Below the pieces are notes generated by a model, which searched no databases, was not told the origin of the DNA, and worked only from the letters and a program-made list of their open reading frames with translations. Shown here one piece after another: positions 1 through 8,750 of a stretch of DNA of 64,000 nt. Source of the DNA: an uncultured Saprospiraceae bacterium (GTDB lineage Bacteria > Bacteroidota > Bacteroidia > Chitinophagales > Saprospiraceae); the NCBI GenBank assembly GCA_938015415.1, contig CALLPK010000027.1, positions 1-64,000 of the forward strand, in the 5' to 3' direction. Position 1 is the stretch's first letter; the number at the start of each line of letters is the position of its first letter. A program made the translations under genes and the position numbers.

Positions 1-5
1 AGCTG

Positions 6-80
6 GTTTGCCTGTTGGCTAGTTGGCTTCCCTTTATCGTATTTCACGTATGAGAGAAGCTAACTAGCTAACCAGCAAAC
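6..80. repeat. Imperfect inverted repeat, 24-nt arms
   Basis: Arms at 6-29 and 57-80 are complementary apart from a few positions; both contain GCTAGTT / AACTAGC. The style (simple A/T-biased palindrome made of GTTAGCTAGTTAG-like words) matches other spacer palindromes in this window. It may be a terminator-like or REP-like element; no function can be assigned. Confidence 0.5.
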
Positions 81-274
81 GGGCTAACTAGCTAAATTTA
101 TAATTCACTCATCTCAAAATTAAAAGTTACCGAACCATTGACTAATAAAAATTTATAATTAAGAAATCATTTGATGGGCGTAAAATTAATCAGATTTGAA
201 GAGATAATTAGTTCTGATTTTTGAAAAGGAGTGAAATTTTAAAGGACAAGAGGAAAAGAGAGGAAAATTGACAT

Positions 275-303
275 AGCAAGCCCGCAGGGCGGGCTTGCTT
301 TTC
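275..303 (+). terminator. GC-rich hairpin followed by T run
   Basis: An 11-bp perfect stem (275-285 with 289-299) around a 3-nt loop is followed by TTTT. This is the form of an intrinsic terminator for plus-strand transcription, but no gene is seen upstream inside the window. A repeat of unknown role is equally possible. Confidence 0.35.
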
Positions 304-617
304 CCACCCCCTGCGCGAGGCCCAATGTCTCGCTCCTAGCCGCTGCGTTGAGAAGAGGCAAAGCAGTGGCCATCCAGACCGGGTCGCAGGACGCGACCCC
401 TAAGGAGAGAAACCAATAATTTTTTCGCAAACGTCTCTGCGGCAAATCGGAAAATAGTACCGATTGCTTACGGGTCGATACTAAGATGCTCGGAATCGCC
501 AAATTCCATAAAAGTTTTACATTTTTTTTTATTAATTATTTAAGGAAGAGAATTTATGAATAGATTTGAGATCAACTTTACTAAACTATCGTGACTGATC
601 GTTCGTTTAAATTACAT

Positions 618-1061
618 ATGAAAAAAGTTATACTAATAACTGTAATTGCTTTACTATTTTCCTGCCACCAGAAAAAGGCAGACTTTGAACTTTGTGGTTT
701 TGGTCTAAGAGTAATGCCCTATTATTATACAGGATTGACGTACAAGGGGGAGATTTATAAAATTGACAAGGAGATTAAAGAGAAATGGATGATTCCCAAC
801 ACAGATAATAATGGAATCGCCAAAGTGAGATTCAAAGTGAATTGTCACGGAGATATTGGAGATTTACATTACGAAGAATATGATACAAATTATATTCAAA
901 CTCAATTAAACGACTCTATTAAAATACAGCTAATGGAAAGTGTTTCCGAATTATCGGACTGGAAAGCGGGTGTTGATGATGATGGAAATCCTTGTAATAG
1001 TCATGGCTTTTTGTCGTTCAGAATAGAGAAGGGGCACATTATAGAAATTCTACCAAAATGA
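618..1061 (+). CDS. Putative lipoprotein of unknown function
   Basis: The protein of about 147 residues starts with a lipoprotein signal peptide: two lysines, a hydrophobic core, then the lipobox LFSC followed by H-Q. I take the ATG at 618; a GTG at 591 would put a nine-residue polar extension before the signal peptide. The mature part has a pattern GIAKVRFKVNCHGDIG followed later by LSDWKAG and FRIEKGHIIEILP, which vaguely resembles the C-terminal domain of TonB-like proteins (a beta strand, dG turn, then W-x-P/A-G), but it lacks a transmembrane anchor and a proline-rich linker. The next gene overlaps by four bases (ATGA), so the two are probably co-translated. Function unknown. Confidence 0.7.
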   Translation: MKKVILITVIALLFSCHQKKADFELCGFGLRVMPYYYTGLTYKGEIYKIDKEIKEKWMIPNTDNNGIAKVRFKVNCHGDIGDLHYEEYDTNYIQTQLNDSIKIQLMESVSELSDWKAGVDDDGNPCNSHGFLSFRIEKGHIIEILPK

Positions 1062-1903
1062 TGAAATGGATTAGACGTTTATTGTTGTACCCGTTATTAG
1101 CATTCCTTACCCTGATTGTCTTATTTTTATTTTTTAACAAACAATATTATTACGGTGCGAAAGGTGTTTTGGGGCTTCAATTATTGCCCTACGGGTACGA
1201 AGAGAGCGGAACTAAATTGGTGGAAGAATCATTAGAAAACCTTGACGGAATTAGTGCGGACCTATATCGTATTTGCTCTATTCAAAATACAAAAAATGGT
1301 AATTATGATGAGGCCATAAGATATTTAAATAAAGCAGCCGATCTGGATCCGGCAAATGTAGATGGCTATTTTGGCTGGTGTTTGCTCTATTATTACAGAG
1401 ACTACGATAAGGCACTATTTTATCTTGAACGACTGGATAGTACGACCAATTTTATTGATTACGTTGGCGACGATAATATTTTATACGCAAAAGGATTGTG
1501 TTATAAACAAAAAGGCAATTATCCAAAAGCGCTGAAATTATTTAAATCCGCTATTGATCATGAAAGCAAAGAAAATGGAGAAGGTTCGGTACCTTATCAA
1601 ATATATTTTCAAACCGGACGAACTTTACATCTGTTGAACAGACCATCAGAGGCCATCGAATTTTACAACCTGGCCATCGAAGATTGGGAGGGTAGCTCAG
1701 AGTCAATTTACTATAAAGGATTGGCTGAGATAGAACTGGGAATTGTAACGGCCTGTCAAAACCTGGAAATAGCACTTGAAAAAGTCAGAAAGGGAATTAA
1801 AAGTTCCGATACCTACGTTCGGTTGTTTGACGAAATTTACGTTAATCAGGTGGAAGAAATGATTGAATCTAAATGTACCTCCAAATCCCTGATAAAAGAT
1901 TAG
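1058..1903 (+). CDS. Membrane-anchored TPR-repeat protein
   Basis: The 281-residue protein has an N-terminal membrane segment (about residues 9-27) preceded by arginines, then a soluble domain with tetratricopeptide repeats at roughly 75-110, 140-170 and 190-220; the clearest reads Y-D-E-A-I-R-Y-L-N-K-A-A-D-L-D-P-A-N. TPR domains bind partner proteins, so this is probably a scaffold held at the inner membrane. It overlaps the lipoprotein gene by ATGA, which implies a two-gene operon and a shared, unidentified role. No enzymatic motif is visible. A MITE-like element starts directly after the stop codon. Confidence 0.75.
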   Translation: MMKWIRRLLLYPLLAFLTLIVLFLFFNKQYYYGAKGVLGLQLLPYGYEESGTKLVEESLENLDGISADLYRICSIQNTKNGNYDEAIRYLNKAADLDPANVDGYFGWCLLYYYRDYDKALFYLERLDSTTNFIDYVGDDNILYAKGLCYKQKGNYPKALKLFKSAIDHESKENGEGSVPYQIYFQTGRTLHLLNRPSEAIEFYNLAIEDWEGSSESIYYKGLAEIELGIVTACQNLEIALEKVRKGIKSSDTYVRLFDEIYVNQVEEMIESKCTSKSLIKD

Positions 1904-1905
1904 AT

Positions 1906-2019
1906 GGGGAGTGTCCCATAAAGTGTGTCAGCGCAGGAGCTTTCCTTCAGGCCTGCCTCCCCAATCAGGGAGGAACACAAGGTGCGGGATGCCAAATGAC
2001 ACACTTGGCTGTATAGTCC
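1906..2019 (+). mobile_element. MITE-like palindromic element, family A copy 1
   Basis: A non-coding element of about 114 bp with terminal inverted repeats. The left end carries AAAGTGTGTCAGCGC and the right end CCAAATGACACACTT followed by a GTC end. The same termini and part of the interior (CTTTCCTT...) recur at 40477-40565 and 60095-60185. No transposase is encoded, so this is a non-autonomous or REP-like repeat. It lies three bases after the stop codon of the TPR gene and could also act as its transcription terminator. Confidence 0.7.
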
Positions 2020-2123
2020 TATTAGATGATCTTATAATCGCTTTTTTTTAGTATTTTTATTTTCGTGAATTAATAGCTAAAAATTGGGTTTGAGGTAAAA
2101 TATATCTTTTTCTTACTATGTTT

Positions 2124-2467
2124 TTTGCTGCTTGCCCTCTTCTATCGCGTTAGAAGGAAGCAAATAGCAAGCAGCAAATCTAGGGTGTTCAATGTACTCG
2201 ACAAGTGCGAAAAATTTCTTCTGTGAACTTTGAAAGTTAAATCTCGATTTTATGGAAATTTCTTCTTGATAAAATTTTATTAATGAACAAAAAATTTCAC
2301 GTTTCGACAAAGCCTCCGACCTTGAGTCTGCCTTCCTGCGGAACGCAGGCAGGTTTCGTTTTTTTTTCTGCAAAAAAAATGAACAGAAAGAATAAAGAAA
2401 AGCAAAAATCTTGGAGCAAATTACATTACAAAAGAACAGAAGTTTTTTTCATCAATTGAACACCCTA
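2124..2467. repeat. Nested inverted repeats in the paaD downstream spacer
   Basis: Two perfect inverted repeats are nested here. TTTGCTGCTTGC (2124-2135) pairs with 2167-2178, and TAGGGTGTTCAAT (2181-2193) pairs with 2455-2467. The latter arms are 260 bp apart, so the whole block may be a small mobile element. The enclosed reading frame (2116-2373, minus) has low-complexity lysine/glutamine-rich translation and I do not accept it as a gene. The spacer 1904-2488 otherwise holds only family A copy 1. Confidence 0.4.
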
Positions 2468-2488
2468 GCAAACGGCAAGAAGCATCTT

Positions 2489-2992
2489 CTATTTCAAACA
2501 CTTAAAATAATCAAAAGGCTCCAGACAATCTTCACACCGAAAAAGTGCTTTACACGCCGTCGAACCAAATTGACTTACCATCTTAGTATTGGTAGAACCA
2601 CATTGGGTACATTTTACGACTCGCTTGCCGTCGATTAACGCATATTTGTCAGACAGTGGGTCGAGTGGAGCGGCGATTCCGTAAGCTTCGAGCGCAGCCC
2701 GTCCGGAAGGAGTGATCCAATCGGTCGTCCAGGCTGGAGCGAGGACTAATTTTATGGTAGCGGTGTATCCTCTTTTTTCTAAAGCTCGTTTAATATCCAC
2801 GGCCATCATATCCATAGCGGGACAACCCGAATAGGTAGGCGTCAGTTTGATGTGTACATGCTGATCGGTCAAGCTTACTTCGCGTACTACGCCCATATCC
2901 ATAATCGATAAAACCGGAATCTCCGGATCGGAAATTTCCAGTAACGCCTCTTGAACGGGCACGGGTAATGATCGAAGGTCTGCGGCTACCAT
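2489..2992 (-). CDS. paaD: Phenylacetyl-CoA epoxidase accessory subunit PaaD
   Basis: The protein of 167 residues has an N-terminal DUF59/MIP18-type domain (roughly 10-100, with SDPEIPVLSIMDMGVV and the TPTYSGCPAM segment) and a C-terminal zinc-ribbon-like pair of motifs, C-x2-C near 128-131 and C-x2-C near 152-155. This is the architecture of PaaD, which is needed for maturation of the PaaABCE oxygenase, probably in iron or Fe-S handling. Its start codon lies inside the end of paaC (7-nt overlap), so translation is likely coupled. It is the last gene of the paa operon here. The assignment is firm from family architecture and context. Confidence 0.93.
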   Translation of the reverse strand: MVAADLRSLPVPVQEALLEISDPEIPVLSIMDMGVVREVSLTDQHVHIKLTPTYSGCPAMDMMAVDIKRALEKRGYTATIKLVLAPAWTTDWITPSGRAALEAYGIAAPLDPLSDKYALIDGKRVVKCTQCGSTNTKMVSQFGSTACKALFRCEDCLEPFDYFKCLK

Positions 2993-3747
2993 GTCATGTT
3001 GGGATAGGCACGTTGCATAAACTGCAGCTCGGCGAGGATAAAGCCAAGTTGCTCGGAATGGATTCCTTTTTTTCCGTCTGTTTTTCTGGCGGGTGCCGTT
3101 GGGATTTCCAGATTTGCTTTCGCAAAAACATCTTTTACAGTTTGGCGATAAGTGGATTCAATGACTTTTAAATCAGCCCCGATTCCTGCTTCGAATATTA
3201 ATTTTTCCGTTTCTGTTTCTTCAAAAAACTCATAAGTAAAAGGATAAAGATCATTAATCGCCGATTGCATTCGTTGGTGACTTTCTTGGGTACCATCACC
3301 AAGTCGTTCCATCCAGGAAGAAGAGAATCGCAAATGATATCTGGATTCTTTAATGGATTTAGCAGCCACCGCCGCAATCATCTCGTCCTTGCTATTAACT
3401 AGTTGCTCCAATAAAGGTAAATGAAATGCATCAAATAAAAACTGACGTCCAATTACGTAAGCAAAATCCTTATTGGGCTGTTCGACTAACCAGGTATGCC
3501 GGTATTCCCGATCCATTCGTTTCATGGCAATAGTGTCTTCGGTGGAATCTCCACCCGTCAATTCTGCGGCGTACTGAAAATAACTCCGCACCTGCCCAAA
3601 CAGATCCAGTGAGATATTTGTCAGCGCAATATCCGTTTCCAGACTCGGTCCGTGACCACAAAGCTCCGACAACCGATGACCTAAAATCAAAGAGTTATCT
3701 CCCAATATCAACAAATAATCTATCAAACTTTTATTCTTGTTTTCCAT
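2986..3747 (-). CDS. paaC: Phenylacetyl-CoA epoxidase structural subunit PaaC
   Basis: This 253-residue all-helical protein matches PaaC, the ferritin-like structural subunit that pairs with the catalytic PaaA in the 1,2-phenylacetyl-CoA epoxidase. Recognisable segments are LGDNSLILGHRLSELCGHGP at the N-terminus, the YRHTWLVEQPNKDFAYVIGR block, and ESRYHLRFSSSWMERLGDGT in the middle. Length is normal for the family. It overlaps paaD by seven bases and is separated from paaB by about 140 bp containing a 16-bp tandem repeat array. The complex oxygenates the CoA-activated ring, committing phenylacetate to aerobic degradation. Confidence 0.94.
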   Translation of the reverse strand: MENKNKSLIDYLLILGDNSLILGHRLSELCGHGPSLETDIALTNISLDLFGQVRSYFQYAAELTGGDSTEDTIAMKRMDREYRHTWLVEQPNKDFAYVIGRQFLFDAFHLPLLEQLVNSKDEMIAAVAAKSIKESRYHLRFSSSWMERLGDGTQESHQRMQSAINDLYPFTYEFFEETETEKLIFEAGIGADLKVIESTYRQTVKDVFAKANLEIPTAPARKTDGKKGIHSEQLGFILAELQFMQRAYPNMTW

Positions 3748-3802
3748 AATAATCTCAATTTTAAAAATCTACAGTAAATCAACCCACACATCAATCAACC
3801 CA

Positions 3803-3882
3803 CACATCAAACAATCCGCACATCAAACAATCCGCACATCAAACAATCCGCACATCAAACAATCCGCACATCAAACAATCCG
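3803..3882. repeat. Tandem array, five exact copies of a 16-bp unit
   Basis: The unit CACATCAAACAATCCG occurs five times head to tail without a mismatch. Degenerate partial units flank it on both sides (CACATCAATCAACC before, CACATCAATT after). It sits between paaB and paaC inside an operon, so it is transcribed into the mRNA. There are no spacers, so this is not a CRISPR array. A related two-copy array lies at 8751-8798. Confidence 0.95.
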
Positions 3883-3890
3883 CACATCAA

Positions 3891-4172
3891 TTAAATATGT
3901 TCCAACTCATCCGGTAAATCATAAAACGTTGGATGCCGATAGGCTTTATCTTTCGCGGGATCAAACATCTCCCCACTTTCACTGGGATTAGAAGCCGTAA
4001 TATGTTTGCTTTCTACCACCCAAATACTCACACCTTCCTGCCGACGTGTATAGACGTCCCGCGCATTTTCCATCGCCATTTTGGCATCTTCGGCATGCAG
4101 ACTACCCACGTGTCGGTGTTCTAAGCCATTTTTACTACGGATAAATACTTCCCAGATTGGATTACCTTTCAT
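3891..4172 (-). CDS. paaB: Phenylacetyl-CoA epoxidase subunit PaaB
   Basis: A 93-residue protein with the typical PaaB sequence: W-E-V-F-I-R near the start, GLEHRHVGSLHAEDAKMA, N-A-R-D-V-Y-T-R-R-x-E-G-V-S-I-W-V-V, and the C-terminal P-x-x-D-K-x-Y-R-H-P-T-F-Y. PaaB is a small non-catalytic subunit that bridges the PaaAC units of the epoxidase. Length is standard. The stop codon is directly next to the tandem repeat array, and about 130 bp with short direct repeats (TATCAGTTAAT) separate it from paaA. Confidence 0.95.
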   Translation of the reverse strand: MKGNPIWEVFIRSKNGLEHRHVGSLHAEDAKMAMENARDVYTRRQEGVSIWVVESKHITASNPSESGEMFDPAKDKAYRHPTFYDLPDELEHI

Positions 4173-4304
4173 GTTTTTTAGTTAGTTAGTGTATCAGTTA
4201 ATCAGTTGTATCAGTTAATTAGTTGATCAGTTTTTAAAGAGGATCATCAATGTTCTGATATAAAACAAAGTAATTTTAAAGTAAACGATTAAATAACTAG
4301 ACAA

Positions 4305-5258
4305 TTAAATAGCCTCAGCAACCTTCTTCTGTTCTGCTCGCTTTTCCGCGTGCGCTCTCGCCGCGTTCCGTACCCATGCTCCGTTGTTCCACGCATCGTT
4401 TCTTGCCTGTAACCGTTCTTTATTACAAGGACCATTACCTTCTACTACTTGCCAGAATTCGTCCCAGTTGATTTCTCCGAAGTCATAATGCTGGCGTTCT
4501 TCGTTCCATTTAAGGTCCGGATCGGGAATGGTGATTCCGAGTACTTCGGCTTGTGGTACGGTAATGTCGATAAATTGCTGACGCAGCTCATCGTTGGTTT
4601 TACGTTTAATTTTCCATTTGACCGATTGCTCCGTGTTTGGTGATTCTTCGTCGCGAGGACCGAACATCATCAGCGACGGCCACCACCAGCGGTTGAGTGC
4701 ATCCTGTGCCATTGCTTTTTGTTCGGGCGTACCCTGGCAAAGCGTTAGCATGATTTCGTATCCTTGTCTTTGGTGAAAACTTTCTTCTTTACAAATCCGC
4801 ACCATCGCCCGCGCGTAAGGACCAAAAGAAGTACGGGTCAGCATCACCTGATTGATAATAGCGGCGCCATCTACGAGCCAGCCAATCGCTCCAATATCTG
4901 CCCAGGTCATCGTCGGATAATTAAAGATGCTGGAATATTTTGCTTTACCCGTATGTAGTTGATGGAACAATTCGTCACGGCTGATACCGAGCGTTTCGGC
5001 AGCACTGTAGAGATAGAGTCCGTGGCCCGCTTCGTCCTGTACTTTGGCCAGCAAACCCACTTTACGTCGTAGGGTAGGCGTCCGCGTAATCCAGTTTCCT
5101 TCCGGTAGCATACCTACAATTTCTGAATGTGCATGTTGAGAAATTTGGCGAATATGCGTTTTTCGATATTTTTCGGGCATCCAATCCTTGGGCTCGATTT
5201 TTTCTCCGGCGTCAATTCTCGCCTGAAAAGCTGCTTCTTGATCTTTTATATTTTTCAT
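4305..5258 (-). CDS. paaA: Phenylacetyl-CoA epoxidase catalytic subunit PaaA
   Basis: The 317-residue protein is the catalytic diiron subunit of 1,2-phenylacetyl-CoA epoxidase. Iron-ligand motifs of the ferritin-like fold are visible: [19 protein letters not shown] around residues 75-95 and [14 protein letters not shown] around 155-170. Characteristic PaaA segments include [20 protein letters not shown] and the C-terminal [14 protein letters not shown]. It takes electrons from PaaE and O2 to epoxidise phenylacetyl-CoA. It lies between paaE and paaB in the usual Bacteroidetes operon. No missing residue is evident. Confidence 0.95.
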   Translation of the reverse strand: MKNIKDQEAAFQARIDAGEKIEPKDWMPEKYRKTHIRQISQHAHSEIVGMLPEGNWITRTPTLRRKVGLLAKVQDEAGHGLYLYSAAETLGISRDELFHQLHTGKAKYSSIFNYPTMTWADIGAIGWLVDGAAIINQVMLTRTSFGPYARAMVRICKEESFHQRQGYEIMLTLCQGTPEQKAMAQDALNRWWWPSLMMFGPRDEESPNTEQSVKWKIKRKTNDELRQQFIDITVPQAEVLGITIPDPDLKWNEERQHYDFGEINWDEFWQVVEGNGPCNKERLQARNDAWNNGAWVRNAARAHAEKRAEQKKVAEAI

Positions 5259-5419
5259 AATACTATATTTTTAAAAATTTTGGGTACCTGCGAAAAAAGA
5301 AACTTTTGTGTCAAACAAATTGCTATTTACTTATTTCAATTGCGTCATTAATAAGAATAATAAGGACGTTAAAGCGCAAATTCAATATTCTATAACCATC
5401 ATTCGATATTCAACATTCT

Positions 5420-6490
5420 TTAAACATCAAAATCCACGACCACCTTCTCCGAAATTGGCAACGCCTGACAAGTTAAAATATAACCGGCCTTAATCTCTTC
5501 TTCTTCCAGTCCGTAGTTTACCAATGTTTCTACTTCGCCTTCAATTAATTTAGCACGGCAAGTACAGCAAACGCCACCTTTACAAGCATAAGGAAGATCC
5601 GCATTATTTTTCATCGCCGCATCCAATAAATTATCGGAGCCTTGCGCAATTTTAAAATTCGTCGTAATACCACCTTCCAGGATCGTTACATCAGACACTT
5701 TACCACTAAATTTCTCGGCAATCTCTTTTCGTTTTACGGGCGCACCACCAGTATTGAATAATTCAAAATGAATACGATCTTTTGGTACTTTTTTATTTAA
5801 TAAAAAATCCCGGATAAGTAAGACCATCGGTTCTGGTCCACAAGAAAAATAATGATCAATCTGATCTACGTCGCAAATCGTTTTAAAGATAATTTCTAAT
5901 TTCTCTGCGTCGGGGCGACCATTAAAAAGCGGGACACTACGCTGTTCACGCGTCAGAAAATAAAATATTTCCAGCCGCTCCATAAACTGGTTTTTCAATC
6001 CTTCCAGTTCTTCTTTTAGAATGATAGAATTGACCGTTTGATTAACGTAAAATAGTTTGAAAGTAGCTTTTGGCTCCGCTTGTAAATGCGTTTTGATAAT
6101 AGATAAAATGGGCGTAATCCCACTTCCGGCCGCAAATGCTGCGTAGTTACGGGCCTGGTCTGGTGCCACAGGAACGAAAAAAGTTCCGTTGGGCGGCAGC
6201 ACTTCCAGCGTATCGCCTGCCTTTAATTGCTGATTGGCATAAGTAGAAAATTTACCTTCCGGAATCTGCTTGATGCCTACTTGCCACGCATCATCCAGCG
6301 GACTGGAGCAGAGCGAGTAAGATCGACGGACCGATTCTCCATTGATATCTGCAATCAGCGTCAAATATTGCCCTTGTTGATAAGCAAATTCCGAACGAAT
6401 ATCCTGTGGAACATCCAGCGTCACAATAGTACAATCCTCAGTCGTCTTTTCGACGGCAGCTACGGATAAGTTATAAGATTTCTTGGTCAT
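5420..6490 (-). CDS. paaE: Phenylacetyl-CoA epoxidase reductase PaaE
   Basis: The 356-residue protein is a three-domain oxidoreductase: FAD-binding domain (RRSYSLCSSP, about 55-65), NAD(P)-binding domain (FAAGSGITPILSI, about 118-130; YFSCGPEPM near 210), and a C-terminal plant-type 2Fe-2S domain with C303-x4-C308-x2-C311-x29-C341. It transfers electrons from NADPH to the diiron centre of PaaA. It is the first gene of the operon E-A-B-C-D and lies about 60 nt downstream of a good Bacteroidetes-type promoter. In databases the same protein is sometimes labelled PaaK. Confidence 0.93.
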   Translation of the reverse strand: MTKKSYNLSVAAVEKTTEDCTIVTLDVPQDIRSEFAYQQGQYLTLIADINGESVRRSYSLCSSPLDDAWQVGIKQIPEGKFSTYANQQLKAGDTLEVLPPNGTFFVPVAPDQARNYAAFAAGSGITPILSIIKTHLQAEPKATFKLFYVNQTVNSIILKEELEGLKNQFMERLEIFYFLTREQRSVPLFNGRPDAEKLEIIFKTICDVDQIDHYFSCGPEPMVLLIRDFLLNKKVPKDRIHFELFNTGGAPVKRKEIAEKFSGKVSDVTILEGGITTNFKIAQGSDNLLDAAMKNNADLPYACKGGVCCTCRAKLIEGEVETLVNYGLEEEEIKAGYILTCQALPISEKVVVDFDV

Positions 6491-6557
6491 AGCGGAATTT
6501 GATCGTCTTAAAGGTTATTAAAGGGCATTTTGACCGAATTAATGCTTGTCTTTCTAA

Positions 6558-6588
6558 CAAAACTAACGATTGATAGTTTAATTTGCAA
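6558..6588 (-). promoter_or_regulatory. Promoter of the paa operon
   Basis: On the minus strand a TTG (6588-6586) is followed after 20 bp by TAGTTTTG (6565-6558), an exact match to the Bacteroidetes -33/-7 pattern TTG-N19..21-TAnnTTTG. The predicted start is near 6551, giving a leader of about 60 nt to paaE. Confidence 0.55.
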
Positions 6589-6677
6589 GTAATTTTTCGC
6601 TATTTATTTAATTTCACTGAGAGAAGAAAGAAACGGTAGAAATAGGGGCCTTACGGGACACCTAGATAAAACTTGCG

Positions 6678-6685
6678 TAACTTTG
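6678..6685 (+). promoter_or_regulatory. Candidate -7 element before the methyltransferase
   Basis: TAACTTTG matches TAnnTTTG and lies 75 bp before the methyltransferase start codon. No clear -33 TTG is seen at the right distance, so this is a moderate guess. Confidence 0.35.
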
Positions 6686-6759
6686 TGCTTTATTTAATTA
6701 CATGATGTAATTATTTAATCGAATTCTGTAAATATCTGCTGACAAAATATACCTTATTC

Positions 6760-7404
6760 ATGTCGTTACGCTGGAAAATAGCGCAGGCTTTTGAAATTAG
6801 ATGGTGGCAACATTATCTGCGCAATAAGCCGAAGAAAAATTATCTGGAGTGGAAACGAGATTACTGGGAAAATTTCTTACGTGACATCAAAGTAACGCCA
6901 AAGGCTAATAGCCGGGCGATCGATATTGGCTGTGGACCGGCGGGAATTTACATGGTACTTGATCAGTTGCGGATTGATGCGTTAGACCCGTTATTGTCCA
7001 ACTACCGCGAGAAGCTCGAACATTTTCGGGAGGCGGATTATCCCTACGTAACCTTTCATGATCAAGCTTTTGAGGATTACCAGAAAACGGAGGATTTTGA
7101 TTATGTTTTTTGCATCAATGCCATTAATCACGTGGCGGACCTTTCCGCTTGCATGGACAAACTAGTGGAGATTACCCGACCCGGCGGAACGATTATTTTA
7201 TCGATTGATGCCCACAATTCGGGAATGCTCAAATCACTTTTTCGGATGATTCCGGGCGATATTTTGCATCCTCATCAATATGACTTACCGGAATATCGCA
7301 AGATGCTTACAGATCGAAACTGTAAAATGTTAAGTTCGGTTTTGTACCGTAGAGAAACTATTTTTAATTATTATGTATTGGTTGCTCAGAAGGCAGCTAA
7401 CTAG
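6760..7404 (+). CDS. Class I SAM-dependent methyltransferase
   Basis: The 214-residue protein has the SAM-binding motif I AIDIGCGPAGIY (residues 53-64), followed by an acidic end of strand beta-2 (DALDPLLSNY) and a motif-IV-like DYVFCINAINHVADL. The fold is that of Methyltransf_11-type enzymes. The N-terminal basic, tryptophan-rich helix (WKIAQAFEIRWWQHYLR) may bind substrate or membrane. The substrate cannot be read from sequence. The queE start lies just after its stop, so the two are probably co-transcribed. Confidence 0.8.
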   Translation: MSLRWKIAQAFEIRWWQHYLRNKPKKNYLEWKRDYWENFLRDIKVTPKANSRAIDIGCGPAGIYMVLDQLRIDALDPLLSNYREKLEHFREADYPYVTFHDQAFEDYQKTEDFDYVFCINAINHVADLSACMDKLVEITRPGGTIILSIDAHNSGMLKSLFRMIPGDILHPHQYDLPEYRKMLTDRNCKMLSSVLYRRETIFNYYVLVAQKAAN

Positions 7405-7417
7405 CGAAAATATAAGA

Positions 7418-8062
7418 GTGGCAGTTCAATATTATAAAGTCAAGGAAATTTATTATACCCTCCAGGGAGAAGGAGCACATACGGGACGTCCGGCGGTCTT
7501 CTGTCGGTTTACGGGGTGTAATCTGTGGAGTGGTCGGGAAGAGGATCGGCACAAAGCCATTTGTAAATTTTGTGATACGGACTTCTGGGGAATGGATGGC
7601 GATAACGGCGGAAAATATACCGCCAGGCAGTTGGCTAAAAAAGTGTTGTCGCTGTGGCCCAAAGGAAAAAAAGCGGGCGTTCCGTACGTCGTGTGTACAG
7701 GTGGAGAACCATTGTTACAATTGGATGAACCGATGGTGCGTGCTTTTCAGGCGGAAGGACTGGAAGTGGCCATCGAAACAAATGGAACCCTCGCTGCTCC
7801 CGAAATCATCGACTGGGTTTGTGTTTCTCCCAAGGCCGGTGCGGAGCTGATACAAACGACCGGGAGTGAATTAAAATTGGTGTATCCACAGATTGGTGCC
7901 GAGCCGGAACGCTACAAGGATATGGATTTTAAGCATTTCTTTTTACAACCCATGGACTGCCCGGAGGTAGAACTGTACACGCGCAGAGCGATTAAATATT
8001 GTCTGGAAAATCCGCAGTGGCGATTGAGTTTGCAGACGCATAAGATGGTGGATATTAAGTAG
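7418..8062 (+). CDS. queE: 7-carboxy-7-deazaguanine synthase QueE
   Basis: This radical-SAM enzyme contracts 6-carboxy-tetrahydropterin to 7-carboxy-7-deazaguanine, on the way to queuosine. Clear signatures are YYTLQGEGAHTGRPAVFCRF at the start, the cluster motif C-x14-C-x2-C (first Cys in FTGCNLW, last two in CKFCDTD), VVCTGGEPLLQ, and AIETNGTL. The spacing C-x14-C differs from the standard C-x3-C of radical-SAM proteins but is a known QueE variant. I prefer the GTG start at 7418, which follows the methyltransferase stop by 13 nt; an ATG at 7373 would overlap that gene by 32 nt and add residues absent from the family. Confidence 0.92.
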   Translation: MAVQYYKVKEIYYTLQGEGAHTGRPAVFCRFTGCNLWSGREEDRHKAICKFCDTDFWGMDGDNGGKYTARQLAKKVLSLWPKGKKAGVPYVVCTGGEPLLQLDEPMVRAFQAEGLEVAIETNGTLAAPEIIDWVCVSPKAGAELIQTTGSELKLVYPQIGAEPERYKDMDFKHFFLQPMDCPEVELYTRRAIKYCLENPQWRLSLQTHKMVDIK

Positions 8063-8182
8063 TATTTAAGTGCAAGGATGAAAGTATTATTGCCACGAAG
8101 TTGTATCGTTAAATTTCTTAGAGGCTTTGTGGCTCAGTAAATTGCGCTTTTTATTTTGTCTGGTATTTTGAAATATTATTTT

Positions 8183-8728
8183 ATGAAAAACAAAACCCTC
8201 ATCGTCCTCCTCCGCGGTATCAACGTCGGTGGAAAACGCAAAATCCTCATGGGAGATTTACGAATGCTGTTAGCAAAAAACGGCTATTCCGAAATACGCA
8301 CCTACATCCAAAGTGGTAATATCCTTTTAGAAAGTGATCAAGAGAAGGATACTGAAAAAATAGGAGTTCATATCCAGCAACTGATCGAAAAAACGTACGG
8401 TTTTACCGTCCCAACCGTCGTTCTGCCCCTCGAGAAATTAAAAAAAGCGTACGCGAATAATCCATTTCCAGCACCAGAGTCAGACAAAATTTCTTTGCAT
8501 CTCACCATTTTGCAAGCTTCCCCAAAGCCAGCGCTCGTAAAAGCCATCGCTGATTTCGACGCCGGGGCAGACCGTTTTCTGATCAAAGACCAGTTCGTCT
8601 ACCTCCGCTGCGAAGGAAAATATCATAAGTCAAAACTGACCAATACCTTTTTTGAGAAAAAACTGGAAGTCTCCGCTACTACCCGCAATTGGCGAACCGT
8701 AGGAAAATTGTTAGAAATGGGTAACTAG
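8183..8728 (+). CDS. DUF1697 family protein
   Basis: The protein of 181 residues begins LIVLLRGINVGGKRKILM and continues with L-R-x-L-L-x-x-x-G-Y-x-x-I-R-T-Y-I-Q-S-G-N-I-L, the hallmark of DUF1697. The family is widespread in bacteria and has no established reaction. I choose the ATG at 8183 because family members begin just before the L-L-R-G-I-N-V-G-G block; the upstream TTG at 8156 would add nine non-conserved residues. It is a stand-alone gene in an otherwise housekeeping region. Confidence 0.88.
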   Translation: MKNKTLIVLLRGINVGGKRKILMGDLRMLLAKNGYSEIRTYIQSGNILLESDQEKDTEKIGVHIQQLIEKTYGFTVPTVVLPLEKLKKAYANNPFPAPESDKISLHLTILQASPKPALVKAIADFDAGADRFLIKDQFVYLRCEGKYHKSKLTNTFFEKKLEVSATTRNWRTVGKLLEMGN

Positions 8729-8750
8729 AGTGAACGTAAAACCAAAATTA

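Larger units (their letters stand above)
1..617. other. Intergenic region with small palindromes
   Basis: No convincing gene is visible before the lipoprotein gene. The stretch holds a 24-nt imperfect inverted repeat at its left end, a GC-rich hairpin at 275-299, and a shorter hairpin at 381-399 (GGGTCGC / GCGACCC). A reading frame of about 87 codons on the minus strand (239-502) covers these palindromes and has low-complexity translation, so I do not call it a gene. The window begins inside this spacer. Confidence 0.5.

Noticed and set aside
239-502. 87-codon frame on the minus strand
   Set aside because: It runs through GC-rich palindromes; translation has no domain pattern.
2116-2373. 85-codon frame on the minus strand
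   Set aside because: It covers inverted repeats, is lysine-rich and low in complexity, and has no recognisable start context.
3803-3882. Possible CRISPR array
   Set aside because: Units are 16 bp and directly contiguous, without spacers or nearby cas genes.
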